Positions 17,603 to 26,056 are shown, counted from the stretch's first letter. The stretch: DNA of 64,000 nt from Streptomyces sp. AJS327 (GCF_013450295.1 NZ_SKBR01000001.1:934001-998000), one strand, 5' to 3'. Numbers and translations are program-made. Notes: generated by a model not told the origin, from the letters alone.

Positions 17603-18478
17603 GTGTCCGAGCCCCGTCTGGGTGTCGCCGTACTGACCATGGGAAACCGGCCGCGTGAGGTGGCCGCTCTGCTGGACTCCGTCGCCGCCCAGGACGTGCG
17701 GCCGACCCGGGTCGTGGTGGTCGGCAACGGGACGCCGCTCCCGCCGATGCCCGACCACGTCACCCCGGTCGAGCTGGAGGAGAACCTGGGGGTCTCGGGC
17801 GGACGGAACGTCGCCATCCGGCGGTTGCGCGAGTTCGGCGACGTCGACGTGGTCGTCAACCTGGACGACGACGGTCTCCTTGTCGACAAGGACGTGCTGA
17901 GCCGGGTGCGGGCGCTGCACGCCGCCGACCCCGGCCTCGGGGTGGTCAGCTTCCGCATCGCCGACGAGACCGGTCTCACCCAGCGACGGCACGTCCCCCG
18001 GCTGCGCGCGGGCGACCCGATGCGCGGCGGGGAGGTCACCACCTTCCTCGGCGGCGGCCACACCCTCTCCGTCCGGATGCTGGAGCAGATCGGTGACTGG
18101 CCCGAGGAGTTCTTCTTCACCCACGAGGAGACCGACCTGGCCTGGCGCGCCCTCGACGCGGGCTGGACGGTGCGCTACGCGCCCGAGCTGCTGCTCCAGC
18201 ACCCCCGGACCTCCCCGGCGCGGCACGCGGTCTACCACCGGATGACCGCGCGGAACCGGGTCTGGCTGGCCCGGCGCAACCTGCCGTTGCCGCTGGTCCC
18301 CGCCTACCTGGGCAGCTGGACGCTGCTCACCCTGGCCCGGACGCGCTCGCTCGGCGGACTCCGCGCCTGGGCGGGCGGGTTCGCCGAGGGCGTCCGCACC
18401 CCCTGCGGGCGGCGGCGGCCGATGCGCTGGCGCACCGTGTGGCGGATGACGCGGCTCGGCCGCCCGCCCGTCATCTGA
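17603..18478 (+). CDS. Family 2 glycosyltransferase
   Basis: 291-residue GT-A-fold enzyme that transfers a sugar from a nucleotide donor. LGVAVLTMGNRPREVAALL starts the fold, VGNGTPLPPMP follows, LEENLGVSGGRNVAI is typical of rhamnosyl- and galactofuranosyl-like transferases, and VNLDDDGLL is the DXD-type metal site. FFFTHEETDLAWRALDAGW holds the candidate catalytic acid (ED/EETD region). No membrane span is certain. GTG at 17603 follows AGGAG by 6 bases. The acceptor is unknown. Confidence 0.9.
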   Translation: MSEPRLGVAVLTMGNRPREVAALLDSVAAQDVRPTRVVVVGNGTPLPPMPDHVTPVELEENLGVSGGRNVAIRRLREFGDVDVVVNLDDDGLLVDKDVLSRVRALHAADPGLGVVSFRIADETGLTQRRHVPRLRAGDPMRGGEVTTFLGGGHTLSVRMLEQIGDWPEEFFFTHEETDLAWRALDAGWTVRYAPELLLQHPRTSPARHAVYHRMTARNRVWLARRNLPLPLVPAYLGSWTLLTLARTRSLGGLRAWAGGFAEGVRTPCGRRRPMRWRTVWRMTRLGRPPVI

Positions 18479-18523
18479 GGCGCCGCCTGGGACGGTGCCG
18501 CCGCGCGCGGTCCCGGAGCCCAA

Positions 18524-18541
18524 CCGCCCCTGAGGGGGCGG
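18524..18541 (+). terminator. Hairpin terminator after the glycosyltransferase gene
   Basis: CCGCCCC and GGGGCGG arms with a 4-base loop lie 46 bases after the stop codon and separate the gene from the tRNA-like RNA that follows. Confidence 0.6.
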
Positions 18542-18609
18542 GAGTCGGTGGCGCGGACGGGGCGTTAAACCGGGTGCGGCGCCGGAGCGCGCGCCCTACC
18601 GTGGAACAC

Positions 18610-18747
18610 GGCTCAGGTGCGAAGAGGACGGCTACTTCGACTCGTAATCGGGAGGTTGTGGGTTCGAGTCCCACCGGCGGCTCTCCTGCCGCCGTAGCTC
18701 AACGGATAGAGCACCAATGTTCCGTCCTCGCCCTGGATCTCTGAGCC
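18610..18747 (+). ncRNA. Permuted tRNA-like RNA (3' half precedes 5' half)
   Basis: A tRNA body appears in the wrong order. From 18636: candidate anticodon arm TTCGA-CTCGTAA-TCGGG (anticodon CGT), variable AGGTT, T-arm GTGGG-TTCGAGT-CCCAC and the acceptor 3' strand CGGCGGC plus T at 18675-18682. After a 5-base linker (CTCCT) comes the acceptor 5' strand GCCGCCG (18688-18694), TA, and the D-arm GCTC-AACGGATA-GAGC ending at 18712. The acceptor strands pair 7 of 7. Bases for tRNA tertiary contacts are kept (T8, A14, GG of the D-loop, TTC and A of the T-loop). Flanks pair with each other: GAGGACGG (18624-18631) with CCGTCCTC (18722-18729) and GGCTCAG (18610-18616) with CTGAGCC (18741-18747). No normal-order tRNA can be built here. 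A degenerate tRNA pair is the alternative. Confidence 0.65.
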
Positions 18748-18760
18748 ACGTACGACGTGC

Positions 18761-18795
18761 GACGGCACGGCGGGTCTCACACCCGCCGTGCCGTC
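18761..18795 (+). terminator. Strong hairpin terminator of the tRNA-like RNA
   Basis: A perfect 14-bp stem (GACGGCACGGCGGG and its complement) with a 7-base loop, 13 bases after the last paired element of the RNA. It makes the RNA a separate transcription unit. Confidence 0.78.
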
Positions 18796-18941
18796 CCGCG
18801 TGGGCTCCCCGCCGCCCACCGGCCCCCGTCCGCCGGTGACCCGCCCGCCCCGCCAGACGTCCGGGCCGGGCGCACCGTGGGGGTACGGCACGCCCGGCCC
18901 GGGGTCTCAGCGGGAGTACGGCCGGTCTGGCCGACGCTGGC

Positions 18942-19907
18942 TCAGTCCATGGCCTTGGCCTGCTCGATCAGCTTCCGCGCGGTCCCCTCGACCTGGTCGT
19001 AGCGCTCCGGGAAGGCCGAGACCTGCACCCGCTGCGCCACCGTGCCCGCGCTGGCGTCCGGGTCGGCGGCCGCCTCCTCGATGGCGCGGGTGAAGAAGGA
19101 GTTGGAGGCGAAGGACACGTCCATGATCTGCTCCGGGGTGCCCCAGCCCTGCGAGGGCCGCTGCTGGAAGACGCCGAGCGAGTCGCGGTCGCCGCAGTCC
19201 AGGTTGTTCATGTTGGACTCGACCACGCCGGCCTCGAATCCGGCGAGCAGCACCCGGTCGTCGACGCCGAGGTCGGTGGCGACGCGGTAGACGACGCGGA
19301 TCACCTCGGGGTCGGGGTCGGGGATGTAGCAGTCCCCGCCGCCGCCGTCGTCCCCGCCGCCCTCGGCGATCAGCTGCTGCCAGGTCTGGGGCCCGACGAC
19401 CCCGTCGGTGGTCAGGCCCTGCTTGTCCTGGAAGGCGCGGGCGGCCTTGGCGGTGGCGGGGCCGAACTGGCCGTCCACGGAGAGTCCGGCGCCGTGTTTG
19501 TTCAGCGCCGTCTGGGCGGCCGAGACCGCGTGCCCCTTGTCGCCCTCCTTCACGGTGACGATCAGGCCGGGCCAGGTCTCGGAGCCGATGACGCCGTCGA
19601 CGCCGTATCCCTTGGCCTGCTGGAAGGCGCGGACGGCGCCCTCGGTCGCGGGGCCGAACTGGCCGTCGGCGTCGATCCCGTGGCCGTGCGCCGCCAGCAG
19701 GTACTGGGCGCTGGTGATGTTGGCTCCGCTGCTGCCGTTGCTCAGGGCTGGCCAGTCGGCCGCGGCGGCTGGCTGGGCGAGCCCGAGGCCGACCGCGACG
19801 CTGGCCAGCGCCGCGGTCAGGGCGAGCACCAGACGGACGAGCGGGGCCCGGGACCTCGGTGACCTCGGTGCGGCGGTGTCCGCCGGTGGGGGTGCGCTGG
19901 TGTTCAA
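18942..19907 (-). CDS. Secreted lysozyme-like transglycosylase with two peptidoglycan-binding domains
   Basis: 321 residues. A signal peptide (LVLALTAALASVAVGLGLAQPAAAA) is followed by two PG_binding_1 domains (about 53-110 and 118-180; both with DGQFGPAT-type loops), a Gly/Asp linker, and a C-terminal lysozyme-like domain with VLLAGFEAGVVESNMNNL and DSLGVFQQRPSQGWG, where the Glu in VVESNMNN is the candidate catalytic acid. It probably cuts or remodels wall glycan outside the cell. The start is TTG, with AGGAG 6 bases upstream. The binding module is nearly identical to that of the next gene. Confidence 0.87.
   Translation of the reverse strand: MNTSAPPPADTAAPRSPRSRAPLVRLVLALTAALASVAVGLGLAQPAAAADWPALSNGSSGANITSAQYLLAAHGHGIDADGQFGPATEGAVRAFQQAKGYGVDGVIGSETWPGLIVTVKEGDKGHAVSAAQTALNKHGAGLSVDGQFGPATAKAARAFQDKQGLTTDGVVGPQTWQQLIAEGGGDDGGGGDCYIPDPDPEVIRVVYRVATDLGVDDRVLLAGFEAGVVESNMNNLDCGDRDSLGVFQQRPSQGWGTPEQIMDVSFASNSFFTRAIEEAAADPDASAGTVAQRVQVSAFPERYDQVEGTARKLIEQAKAMD
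19375..19710. repeat. Copy 1 of a 336-bp direct repeat (peptidoglycan-binding module)
   Basis: Aligns without gaps to 20465-20800 at an offset of exactly 1090 bases with only about 12 differences counted by eye. Both copies encode the tandem PG_binding_1 module in the same frame. Confidence 0.9.
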
Positions 19908-20010
19908 GACCTGCTCCTGTGACCGGGTGTGGGGGTGTGGGGGGTGGGCTGTGGGGGTCGGCCCGGGGGGTGTCTGGTCGGGACACCCCCCGGGCCGGGG
20001 AGGGCGCTGC

Positions 20011-20949
20011 CTACCCGATGCAGCCGCCGGTGGGAAGACCGCCCGGAGCGGGCGGGGCGGCGCCGTCGTAGACGGCCAGCATCAAGGGCTGCGGGCAGCG
20101 CTGGGCGCCTCCGGCGTTCACTTCCAGGTGGAGGTGGGGGCCGGTGGAGTTGCCGGTGCTTCCGGAGAGACCGAGCTGGGTTCCGGCTTCGACCTGGACG
20201 CCGGACCCGGCCTGGTGCTGGGAGAGGTGACAGTAGAGGTACGTGGCACCGTCGTCGCCGCGCAGCTGGTAGCCGTATCCGCAGCGGTCGTTGGAGACCC
20301 GCTCCGCCACTCCCGACGTCACCGCGAGCAGCGGGGTTCCGGTGCCCACCGGAAGGTCGAGCGCGGGATAGTCGTGGTGTGGGGCGCCGTAGGCGTCGCG
20401 GGACGCGGCACCGCGGGCGACGGGCAGCGAGTAGCCGCCACCCGAGCCGCCCTGACCGACGAGTTGCTGCCAGGTCTGGGGCCCGACGATGCCGTCGGCG
20501 GTCAGGCCCTGCTTGTCCTGGAAGGCGCGGGCGGCCTTGGCGGTGGCGGGGCCGAACTGGCCGTCCACGGAGAGTCCGGCGCCGTGTTTGTTCAGCGCCG
20601 TCTGGGCGGCGGAGACCGCGTGCCCCTTGTCGCCCTCCCGGACGGTGATGACCAGGCCGGGCCAGGTCTCGGAGCCGAGGATCCCGTCGACGCCGTATCC
20701 CTTGGCCTGCTGGAAGGCGCGGACGGCGCCCTCGGTCGCGGGGCCGAACTGGCCGTCGGCGTCGATCCCGTGGCCGTGCGCCGCCAGCAGGTACTGGGCG
20801 GAGCGGACGTCCGGGCCCGCCGCGCCCTTGCCGACGACGGGCCAGCCGGGCGCGGCGCTCGCCGGCTGGGCGAGGCCGAACGTGACCAGAACGGCCGCGC
20901 ACAGGGCGGCGATCACGGCCCAGGGACGACCCCGTCTCATCGGTGTCAT
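20011..20949 (-). CDS. Secreted M23 (LytM-type) metallopeptidase with two peptidoglycan-binding domains
   Basis: 312 residues. A signal peptide (WAVIAALCAAVLVTFGLAQPASAA) precedes the same double PG_binding_1 module as the neighbour and a C-terminal peptidase M23 domain. Zinc ligands are in HHDYPALDLPVGTG (HxxxD) and HLHLEVNAGG (HxH), with LYCHLSQ supplying the catalytic His region. It is expected to cut peptide cross-links in the wall. ATG follows AGGAG by 8 bases. It and the downstream transglycosylase probably act on the same wall sites, one on peptide and one on glycan. Confidence 0.9.
   Translation of the reverse strand: MTPMRRGRPWAVIAALCAAVLVTFGLAQPASAAPGWPVVGKGAAGPDVRSAQYLLAAHGHGIDADGQFGPATEGAVRAFQQAKGYGVDGILGSETWPGLVITVREGDKGHAVSAAQTALNKHGAGLSVDGQFGPATAKAARAFQDKQGLTADGIVGPQTWQQLVGQGGSGGGYSLPVARGAASRDAYGAPHHDYPALDLPVGTGTPLLAVTSGVAERVSNDRCGYGYQLRGDDGATYLYCHLSQHQAGSGVQVEAGTQLGLSGSTGNSTGPHLHLEVNAGGAQRCPQPLMLAVYDGAAPPAPGGLPTGGCIG
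20465..20800. repeat. Copy 2 of the 336-bp direct repeat
   Basis: Partner of 19375-19710. The strong DNA-level identity, against unrelated catalytic domains on the other side, points to recent duplication or gene conversion. Confidence 0.9.
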
Positions 20950-21140
20950 CTACTCAACTCCTGACGTCGCGGGACTGGGGGGCGCCGAACGTAGCAGCGG
21001 GTGGTTCCGGCCACATCGGGCGTTCGACCCATGGGGCGGCGACCGGGTCGATCCGCCCTGGTGGAACGGGGGTCGGGCTTCGGTATAGTCCGCCGTCACC
21101 AGCTTGGCGCCGGTGGCTCGGACTGGAGGACGGTGAGCCG

Positions 21141-22358
21141 ATGCGCGCGGTGGATCCACCACGCGGTGTCGAACCGCTGCTCATCGCCTCCGCGCGCCGG
21201 TTCGCCGCTCCGGTGCGCGGCGCGGCGCTGGTCGTCATCAGCTCGTTCGCGCTGCTCTCGGTGCCGTCGTCGGCGCTGCCGCTCGGTCTCGGGCTGCTCG
21301 GCCTGATGCTCGCCGGGGCCGTGGTGGACTGGTGGTCGGGCCTGACGGGACGGGCCCCCGCGCTGGCCCTGTGCCTCGCCGTCGCACGGGTCGTGGCGGT
21401 CTGCGCGACTCAGCGGTGGACCGGCGGGCCGGAGAGCCCGTGGGCGCTCAACACCCTGACCACCACCGCGATCACGCTCCAGTGGGAGTGGCCGCCACGG
21501 GTCACCGTCCCGGTCACGGCGGCGCTGCTCGCGGTGGATCTGGTGGCGACGGGCGCCGACGGCGCCGAAGTGCTGGTGCCCCGGCTGCTGTTCGAGTGTC
21601 TGCTGGCCCGCCTCGGCTTCGTGCTGCTGCGCCGCTCCGGCCGCCGGACGGACGCGCTGCGCGAGCGGCGGTCGGAGCTGGCGCGCGCCGAGGCGCTGTC
21701 CCTGGCCCGGCACCGGCAGGAGCGGGAGTACCTGGCGCTGCTGCACGACACGGCGGCCGCCACCTTCCTGATGGTGGCGGTGCAGGGCGAGAGCGCGGAC
21801 CCACGGCGGGTCGCCGCGTACGCCCGGCGGGATCTCACGGTGCTGACCGGGACCGCGGGCGGGGCGACGGCGCAGGACAGCCTGGTGGACCTGGCGGCCT
21901 CGCTGCGCGCGGTCGCCGCGGCCAGCCCCGTGCGCGTCGAGGTCCGTGAGCGGGACGGGGAGGGGGTCGGCGCCCCGGTGGACGGCCAGCCAGGTACCCC
22001 GGTGGACGGTCAGCCCGACGCCCCGGCGGACGAGTCGGGCGCGGAGGCGCGGGCCGGCTGTCTGCCCGCCTCGGTGGCGCTCGCCTTCGTACGTGCCGTC
22101 CGCGAGGCCCTGGTGAACGTCGAGCGGCACGCCGGGGTCGACACGGCCACCCTCACCGTGACGCTCGGGCGGGATCGGGCCACCGTCGAGGTGTCCGACC
22201 GGGGCGCGGGCTTCCGGCCGGACGAGGTGCCGCTGTCCCGGCGCGGGATCCGCGCCTCGGTGGTCGAGCGGCTGGACTCCGTCGGCGGCGCGGTGACCGT
22301 CAGCTCCCGCCCCGGCGAGGGGACCCGCGTACGGATGGAGTGGCCCGGTGACGAGTGA
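21141..22358 (+). CDS. Sensor histidine kinase (NarL-partner type)
   Basis: 405-residue membrane kinase. Residues about 15-150 hold five to six hydrophobic helices with little extracellular loop, so it may sense within the membrane. The phospho-acceptor region is EYLALLHDTAAATFLMVAVQ, with His in HDT. The ATPase has REALVNVERHAG (N box), VEVSDRGAGF (G1) and GEGTRVRME (G2). ATG at 21141 lies 10 bases after GGAGGA, and a TATAGT box sits at 21084-21089. The stop overlaps the next gene by 11 bases, and the response regulator follows, giving one signalling operon. Confidence 0.88.
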   Translation: MRAVDPPRGVEPLLIASARRFAAPVRGAALVVISSFALLSVPSSALPLGLGLLGLMLAGAVVDWWSGLTGRAPALALCLAVARVVAVCATQRWTGGPESPWALNTLTTTAITLQWEWPPRVTVPVTAALLAVDLVATGADGAEVLVPRLLFECLLARLGFVLLRRSGRRTDALRERRSELARAEALSLARHRQEREYLALLHDTAAATFLMVAVQGESADPRRVAAYARRDLTVLTGTAGGATAQDSLVDLAASLRAVAAASPVRVEVRERDGEGVGAPVDGQPGTPVDGQPDAPADESGAEARAGCLPASVALAFVRAVREALVNVERHAGVDTATLTVTLGRDRATVEVSDRGAGFRPDEVPLSRRGIRASVVERLDSVGGAVTVSSRPGEGTRVRMEWPGDE

Positions 22359-23520
22359 CATACCGGCGCCGGAGGACGGCCAGGGCCGCGCGGCCGGGCC
22401 GGGCGGCGGGGAGCGGGCCGGAGTCTCCGGCGAGGCGGCCGCCGGTCAGGTGGACGCGACCCTGCGCGTCGTGCTGCTGTGCGTCACCGTCGTCCTCCAA
22501 CTCGGCCTGTCCCTGGACCCGTTGCTCACCGAGGAGTACCGGTCACCGGCGCTCGCGGCGGGCGCCTTCGCGGCGCTGCTCTGTGTACCGGTGGTCTGCT
22601 CCTGGTGGGTCCTGCGCCGTCGGCCGCCGCCGCCCGCCGTCGTCACGGCCGGAACCGTCGTCGTCCTGGGCGCGGCGTGCTGCGCCACGGCCGCGATCGA
22701 CCCCGCACGGCAGTTCCAGGCTCCGGACTGGTCGTTCGGCCTCGTCCAGTGGCACCTGCTGTTACTGCTCCTGGACCGCGTCCGGACCCTCGTCGTCGTC
22801 CTGACCGCCCATCTGGCGGCGAGCGTGGGGGCGTTCCTCACGCTGGGCGACCCGGACCGCTTCGCGATCGGGGCCGCCTGCACCGTCGCCTTCGGCACAG
22901 CCAGCGTCCAGGCGGCGGTGATCGTGATCAGCCGGTTGCTGCGGCACCGCAGCCGCGAGGCGCTCGCCGCCGCCGAGGAACACGACCGGCTTGCCCTGCG
23001 GGTGCTCACCGCGCGGCACCTGGAGCAACGCCAACGCACCCTGTTCGCGGGCCGGTTGGGCGCCACCCTGCCACTGCTCGCGGGGCTCGCGGACGGCGCC
23101 CTGGACCCGCGTGACGAGGACACCAGGCGCCGCTGCGCGCTCGCCGCGACCCAGCTGCGGCGGCTGTTCGCGGAGAACGACGAGACCGCCGACCCGCTGG
23201 TGCACGAGCTGTCCGCCTGCGTCGACGTGGCCGAACGTCGCGGTGTGGACGTGTCGTTCGCGGTCAGCGGGGAGCCGGTGGCCGTGCCCCCGCGGGTGCG
23301 CCGCCAACTGACCGGCCCGGTGGCCGCGGCGTTGTCGGCCGCGCGCGGCCGTGCCAGGGTGAGCGTGCTGAGCACCGGTGAGGACGTGCGGATCGCGGTG
23401 TTGACGGACGCGGGCACCGGCCCCCGCCCCGGGGTGGTCACCACGGCCGGGGGACCGGTCGAGGTCGCGTCGGACCACTACGGGGACTTCCTTCGCCTGG
23501 AGGTGCGATGGAGCGGATGA
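22348..23520 (+). CDS. Membrane sensor-like protein without a functional ATPase site
   Basis: 390 residues. After a 30-residue Gly/Ala leader there are about six membrane helices (VVLLCVTVVLQLGLSL to SVQAAVIVISRLL), then a coiled segment EEHDRLALRVLTARHLEQRQ and a folded C-terminal part. It looks like a partner or degenerate version of the preceding kinase, because the N, G1 and G2 boxes of the ATPase cannot be found and the histidine segment is not followed by the usual Asp. GTG start inside the previous gene and overlap of 13 bases with the response regulator place it in the same operon. Function is not known. Confidence 0.75.
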   Translation: MTSDIPAPEDGQGRAAGPGGGERAGVSGEAAAGQVDATLRVVLLCVTVVLQLGLSLDPLLTEEYRSPALAAGAFAALLCVPVVCSWWVLRRRPPPPAVVTAGTVVVLGAACCATAAIDPARQFQAPDWSFGLVQWHLLLLLLDRVRTLVVVLTAHLAASVGAFLTLGDPDRFAIGAACTVAFGTASVQAAVIVISRLLRHRSREALAAAEEHDRLALRVLTARHLEQRQRTLFAGRLGATLPLLAGLADGALDPRDEDTRRRCALAATQLRRLFAENDETADPLVHELSACVDVAERRGVDVSFAVSGEPVAVPPRVRRQLTGPVAAALSAARGRARVSVLSTGEDVRIAVLTDAGTGPRPGVVTTAGGPVEVASDHYGDFLRLEVRWSG

Positions 23521-24164
23521 CGCCGGTGAGCGCGGTCATCGTCGACGACCACCCCGCGATCCGCGCCGGGGTCGCCCAGTGGCTGGGCGCCGGTACACCG
23601 CCGATCCGGGTCGCCGCCTCCGGCGACGACCTCTCGGCCGCCTGGACCGGCGAGGGCGCCATCGCGGACGTGGTGATCCTCGACCTGCACCTGGGCGGCC
23701 CGGTACCGGCCATGGGCGAGCTGCGCAGGCTGGCCCAGGCGGGTCGGCGCGTGGTCGTGTACTCGATGCGCGCCGACGACGCGACGGCCCTCCAGTGCCT
23801 GGAGCTGGGCGCGTTGAGCTACCTGACGAAGGCGGAGGGCGCCGACCACCTGCTGGAGGCCACCCTCACCGCGGCGGAGGGACGCGGGTACACGCCGCCC
23901 GCGCTGGCCGGGGCGCTCGCCGGGGACCGGTCCGCCAGCCGTCCGGCGCTGTCGGCCCGGGAGACCGAGGTGCTGATCGAGTGGTTCCAGTCCGAGTCCA
24001 AGGCGTTCGTCGCCCGGCGGCTCGGCATCTCGCCGCACACCGTCAACACCCACCTTGAGCACATCCGCGTCAAGTACGCGATGAGCGGCCGCCAGGCGCC
24101 GACCAAGGCCGCGCTCCTGGCGCGGGCGATCGAGGACGGACTGGTCCAGCTCGACGACCTCTGA
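23508..24164 (+). CDS. NarL/LuxR-family response regulator
   Basis: 218 residues. Receiver domain: AVIVDDHPAIRAG (acidic pair), VVILDLHLGG with the phosphorylated Asp, VYSMRADD and LTKAEG with the conserved Lys. C-terminal LuxR-type helix-turn-helix: SARETEVLIEWFQSESKAFV and LGISPHTVNTHLEHIRVK. It is expected to be phosphorylated by the kinase encoded two genes upstream and to bind promoters. ATG at 23517 is an alternative start nine bases later. Confidence 0.92.
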   Translation: MERMTPVSAVIVDDHPAIRAGVAQWLGAGTPPIRVAASGDDLSAAWTGEGAIADVVILDLHLGGPVPAMGELRRLAQAGRRVVVYSMRADDATALQCLELGALSYLTKAEGADHLLEATLTAAEGRGYTPPALAGALAGDRSASRPALSARETEVLIEWFQSESKAFVARRLGISPHTVNTHLEHIRVKYAMSGRQAPTKAALLARAIEDGLVQLDDL

Positions 24165-24257
24165 CGCGTCCCCCTGACCACCGGCCACCGGCAGGGGCGC
24201 TCGGGGCCCGGGCTCCGGACGGGCGCGGGAGGGCGGCGGCACCGGCCGCTCCGCCGG

Positions 24258-26054
24258 TCAGCCGTCCCCGAGCGTACGGCGGCCGGTGACGGCGTCCCGG
24301 CGCGTCACCCCGGTCCGGTCGAGGTGCTCCAGCAGCGGGATGGCCACCCGGCGGCTGGTGTCCAGCGCCCGGCAGCAGTCCCCCACGGTGAACGGCCCCC
24401 GGAGCGCCCGGAGTTGGTCCGCAGCCCGGTCCGCCGCGTCGGGCGGCAGGTGGACGTCGCCGAAGCGGGAGACCCGGCCCTCCCGGACCAGCGCGGCCAA
24501 CTCCCGCCGGGTCAGGCCCAGTTCCCGCAGCCGCTCCCCAGTCGGCGCCCGGAAGGGGGCGGCCCGGAAGTCGGCGTCCAGTTCCCGGGCCGCGTCCCGC
24601 AGGGGCTCCGGCAGCGGCGCCGGGACGTCCCGCCGGTACACCCTGCCGTCGCGCACCAGCAGCCGCTCCGCCGCCAGCGCCTCGACCAGCTCCGCCCCCG
24701 GGAGGCCGAGCGCCCGCCGCGCCTCGGTCACCGGGAGACCGGGATCGAGGGGCCGCGACCGCTGGCGCGCGGTCACCGCCTCCTCCAGCTCGGCCCCCAG
24801 CCTGGCCGCGTACGCGGGGTCCAGCAGCCATTCCCCGGCACGCACCACGTCCCCGGCGGTGGGACCGTCCGCCGTCTCCGGCGGGTGGGCCGCGGGCATT
24901 CGGACGCCCATCGCCCGCAGCTCGTCCCGGTGCCCCAGCCCCAACCGGCGGAGCTGGACGGCCAGTTCGGTGCCGCCGTCCAGGGCCGCCAGCCTCCGGG
25001 CCCGGTCCGCCGCCGCCCCCCGGCGGGTCAGCTCCGGCGGCGCCACGTCCAGCACCAGCGCCCCGGTCAGCCGCCGGGACCCGGGGTCGCGGAGCAGCAG
25101 CCGGTCGCCGAGGTGCAGGTACAGCGGTGTCCGCAACCGGATCCGCGCGGCCCCCGGCCCCAGGGGGCGCACCCGCGCGCTGGTCATCGCCGTACCGCAG
25201 TGGACCAGCGGTTCGGCGGGGAGCGTCACCCCGTCCTCGTTGAGCCGCACGTCCACCGTGTCGGTACGCCACCAGCGCCCCGGGGCGACCAGGGCCTGCC
25301 CCCGCCGCACCACCGCCCGGGGCGTACGGCGCAGGTTGACCGCGACCCGGGCGGGCGCGGCCACCGTCTCCGCCTCGGCGCCCAGGCACCGCAGGCCGCG
25401 GACGGTCACCGGCCGTCCCCCGGGGGCGAGTTCGAGGTCGTCCCCGACGCTGATCCGGCCCCCGGTCAGGGTGCCGGTGACCACCGTGCCCGCCCCCTCG
25501 ACCGTGAACGCCCGGTCCAGCCACAGCCGTACCGGAGCGTCCACGTCGGCCGGCGGAGCGGCGGCGGCGAGCGTCCCCAACGCGCCCCGCAGGGCGTCGA
25601 GTCCGGCGCCGGTACGGGCGCTGACCGCCACCGCGTCCACGGCCCCGAGACCGCTGCCCGCGAGGCGTTCACGGGACTGCGCCAGCGCGGCGGACGGGTC
25701 GGCGAGGTCGGCGCGGGTCACCACCAGCAGCCCGGTGCCGACACCGAACGCGTCGACGGCGTCGAGGTGTTCCTGGGATTGCGGTTTCCAGCCCTCGTCC
25801 GCCGCCACCACGAACAGCACGGCCGGAGCGCTGCCGACACCGGCGAGGGTGTTGGCGAGGTAGCGCTGGTGGCCCGGTACGTCGACGAAGGCCAGCGGCC
25901 GTCCGTCGGGCGTGGCGCTCCACACGAAGCCCAGGTCGAGGGTGAGGCCGCGCCGCCGCTCCTCGCTGAGCCGGTCGGGGTCGCTGCCGGTGAGGGCCCG
26001 CAGCAGGGTGGACTTGCCGTGGTCGACATGGCCTGCCGTGGCGAGGACGAACAC
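24258..26054 (-). CDS. selB: Selenocysteine-specific translation elongation factor
   Basis: 598-residue GTPase that carries Sec-tRNA to UGA codons with a SECIS hairpin. The G domain shows TAGHVDHGKSTLLRALTG (P loop), RRRGLTLDLGF, VDVPGHQRYLANTL and the NKXD-type position TRADLADP. Then EF-Tu-like domains 2 and 3 (GTVVTGTLTGGRISVGDDL) and C-terminal winged-helix repeats (about 370-598; ERLRELGLTRRELAALVREG, FTVGDCCRALDTSRRVAIPL) that bind SECIS RNA. GTG start two bases after the selA stop. Part of the selC-selA-selB unit. Confidence 0.96.
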   Translation of the reverse strand: MFVLATAGHVDHGKSTLLRALTGSDPDRLSEERRRGLTLDLGFVWSATPDGRPLAFVDVPGHQRYLANTLAGVGSAPAVLFVVAADEGWKPQSQEHLDAVDAFGVGTGLLVVTRADLADPSAALAQSRERLAGSGLGAVDAVAVSARTGAGLDALRGALGTLAAAAPPADVDAPVRLWLDRAFTVEGAGTVVTGTLTGGRISVGDDLELAPGGRPVTVRGLRCLGAEAETVAAPARVAVNLRRTPRAVVRRGQALVAPGRWWRTDTVDVRLNEDGVTLPAEPLVHCGTAMTSARVRPLGPGAARIRLRTPLYLHLGDRLLLRDPGSRRLTGALVLDVAPPELTRRGAAADRARRLAALDGGTELAVQLRRLGLGHRDELRAMGVRMPAAHPPETADGPTAGDVVRAGEWLLDPAYAARLGAELEEAVTARQRSRPLDPGLPVTEARRALGLPGAELVEALAAERLLVRDGRVYRRDVPAPLPEPLRDAARELDADFRAAPFRAPTGERLRELGLTRRELAALVREGRVSRFGDVHLPPDAADRAADQLRALRGPFTVGDCCRALDTSRRVAIPLLEHLDRTGVTRRDAVTGRRTLGDG

Positions 26055-26056
26055 GG

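Noticed and set aside
15667..18120. A single 817-residue protein on the minus strand
   Set aside because: The part upstream of 17019 is antisense to the glycosyltransferase gene and low-complexity; the radical SAM protein starts at 17019 or the adjacent GTG.
18601..18760. A normal tRNA-Thr or tRNA-Arg gene at this place
   Set aside because: No 5' acceptor strand precedes the anticodon arm, and no T-arm follows the D-arm, so neither half can be completed in the normal order.
18757..19002. Open frame through the terminator of the tRNA-like RNA
   Set aside because: It crosses a perfect 14-bp hairpin, has no ribosome site, and its translation is an Arg/Pro/Gly run without domain features.
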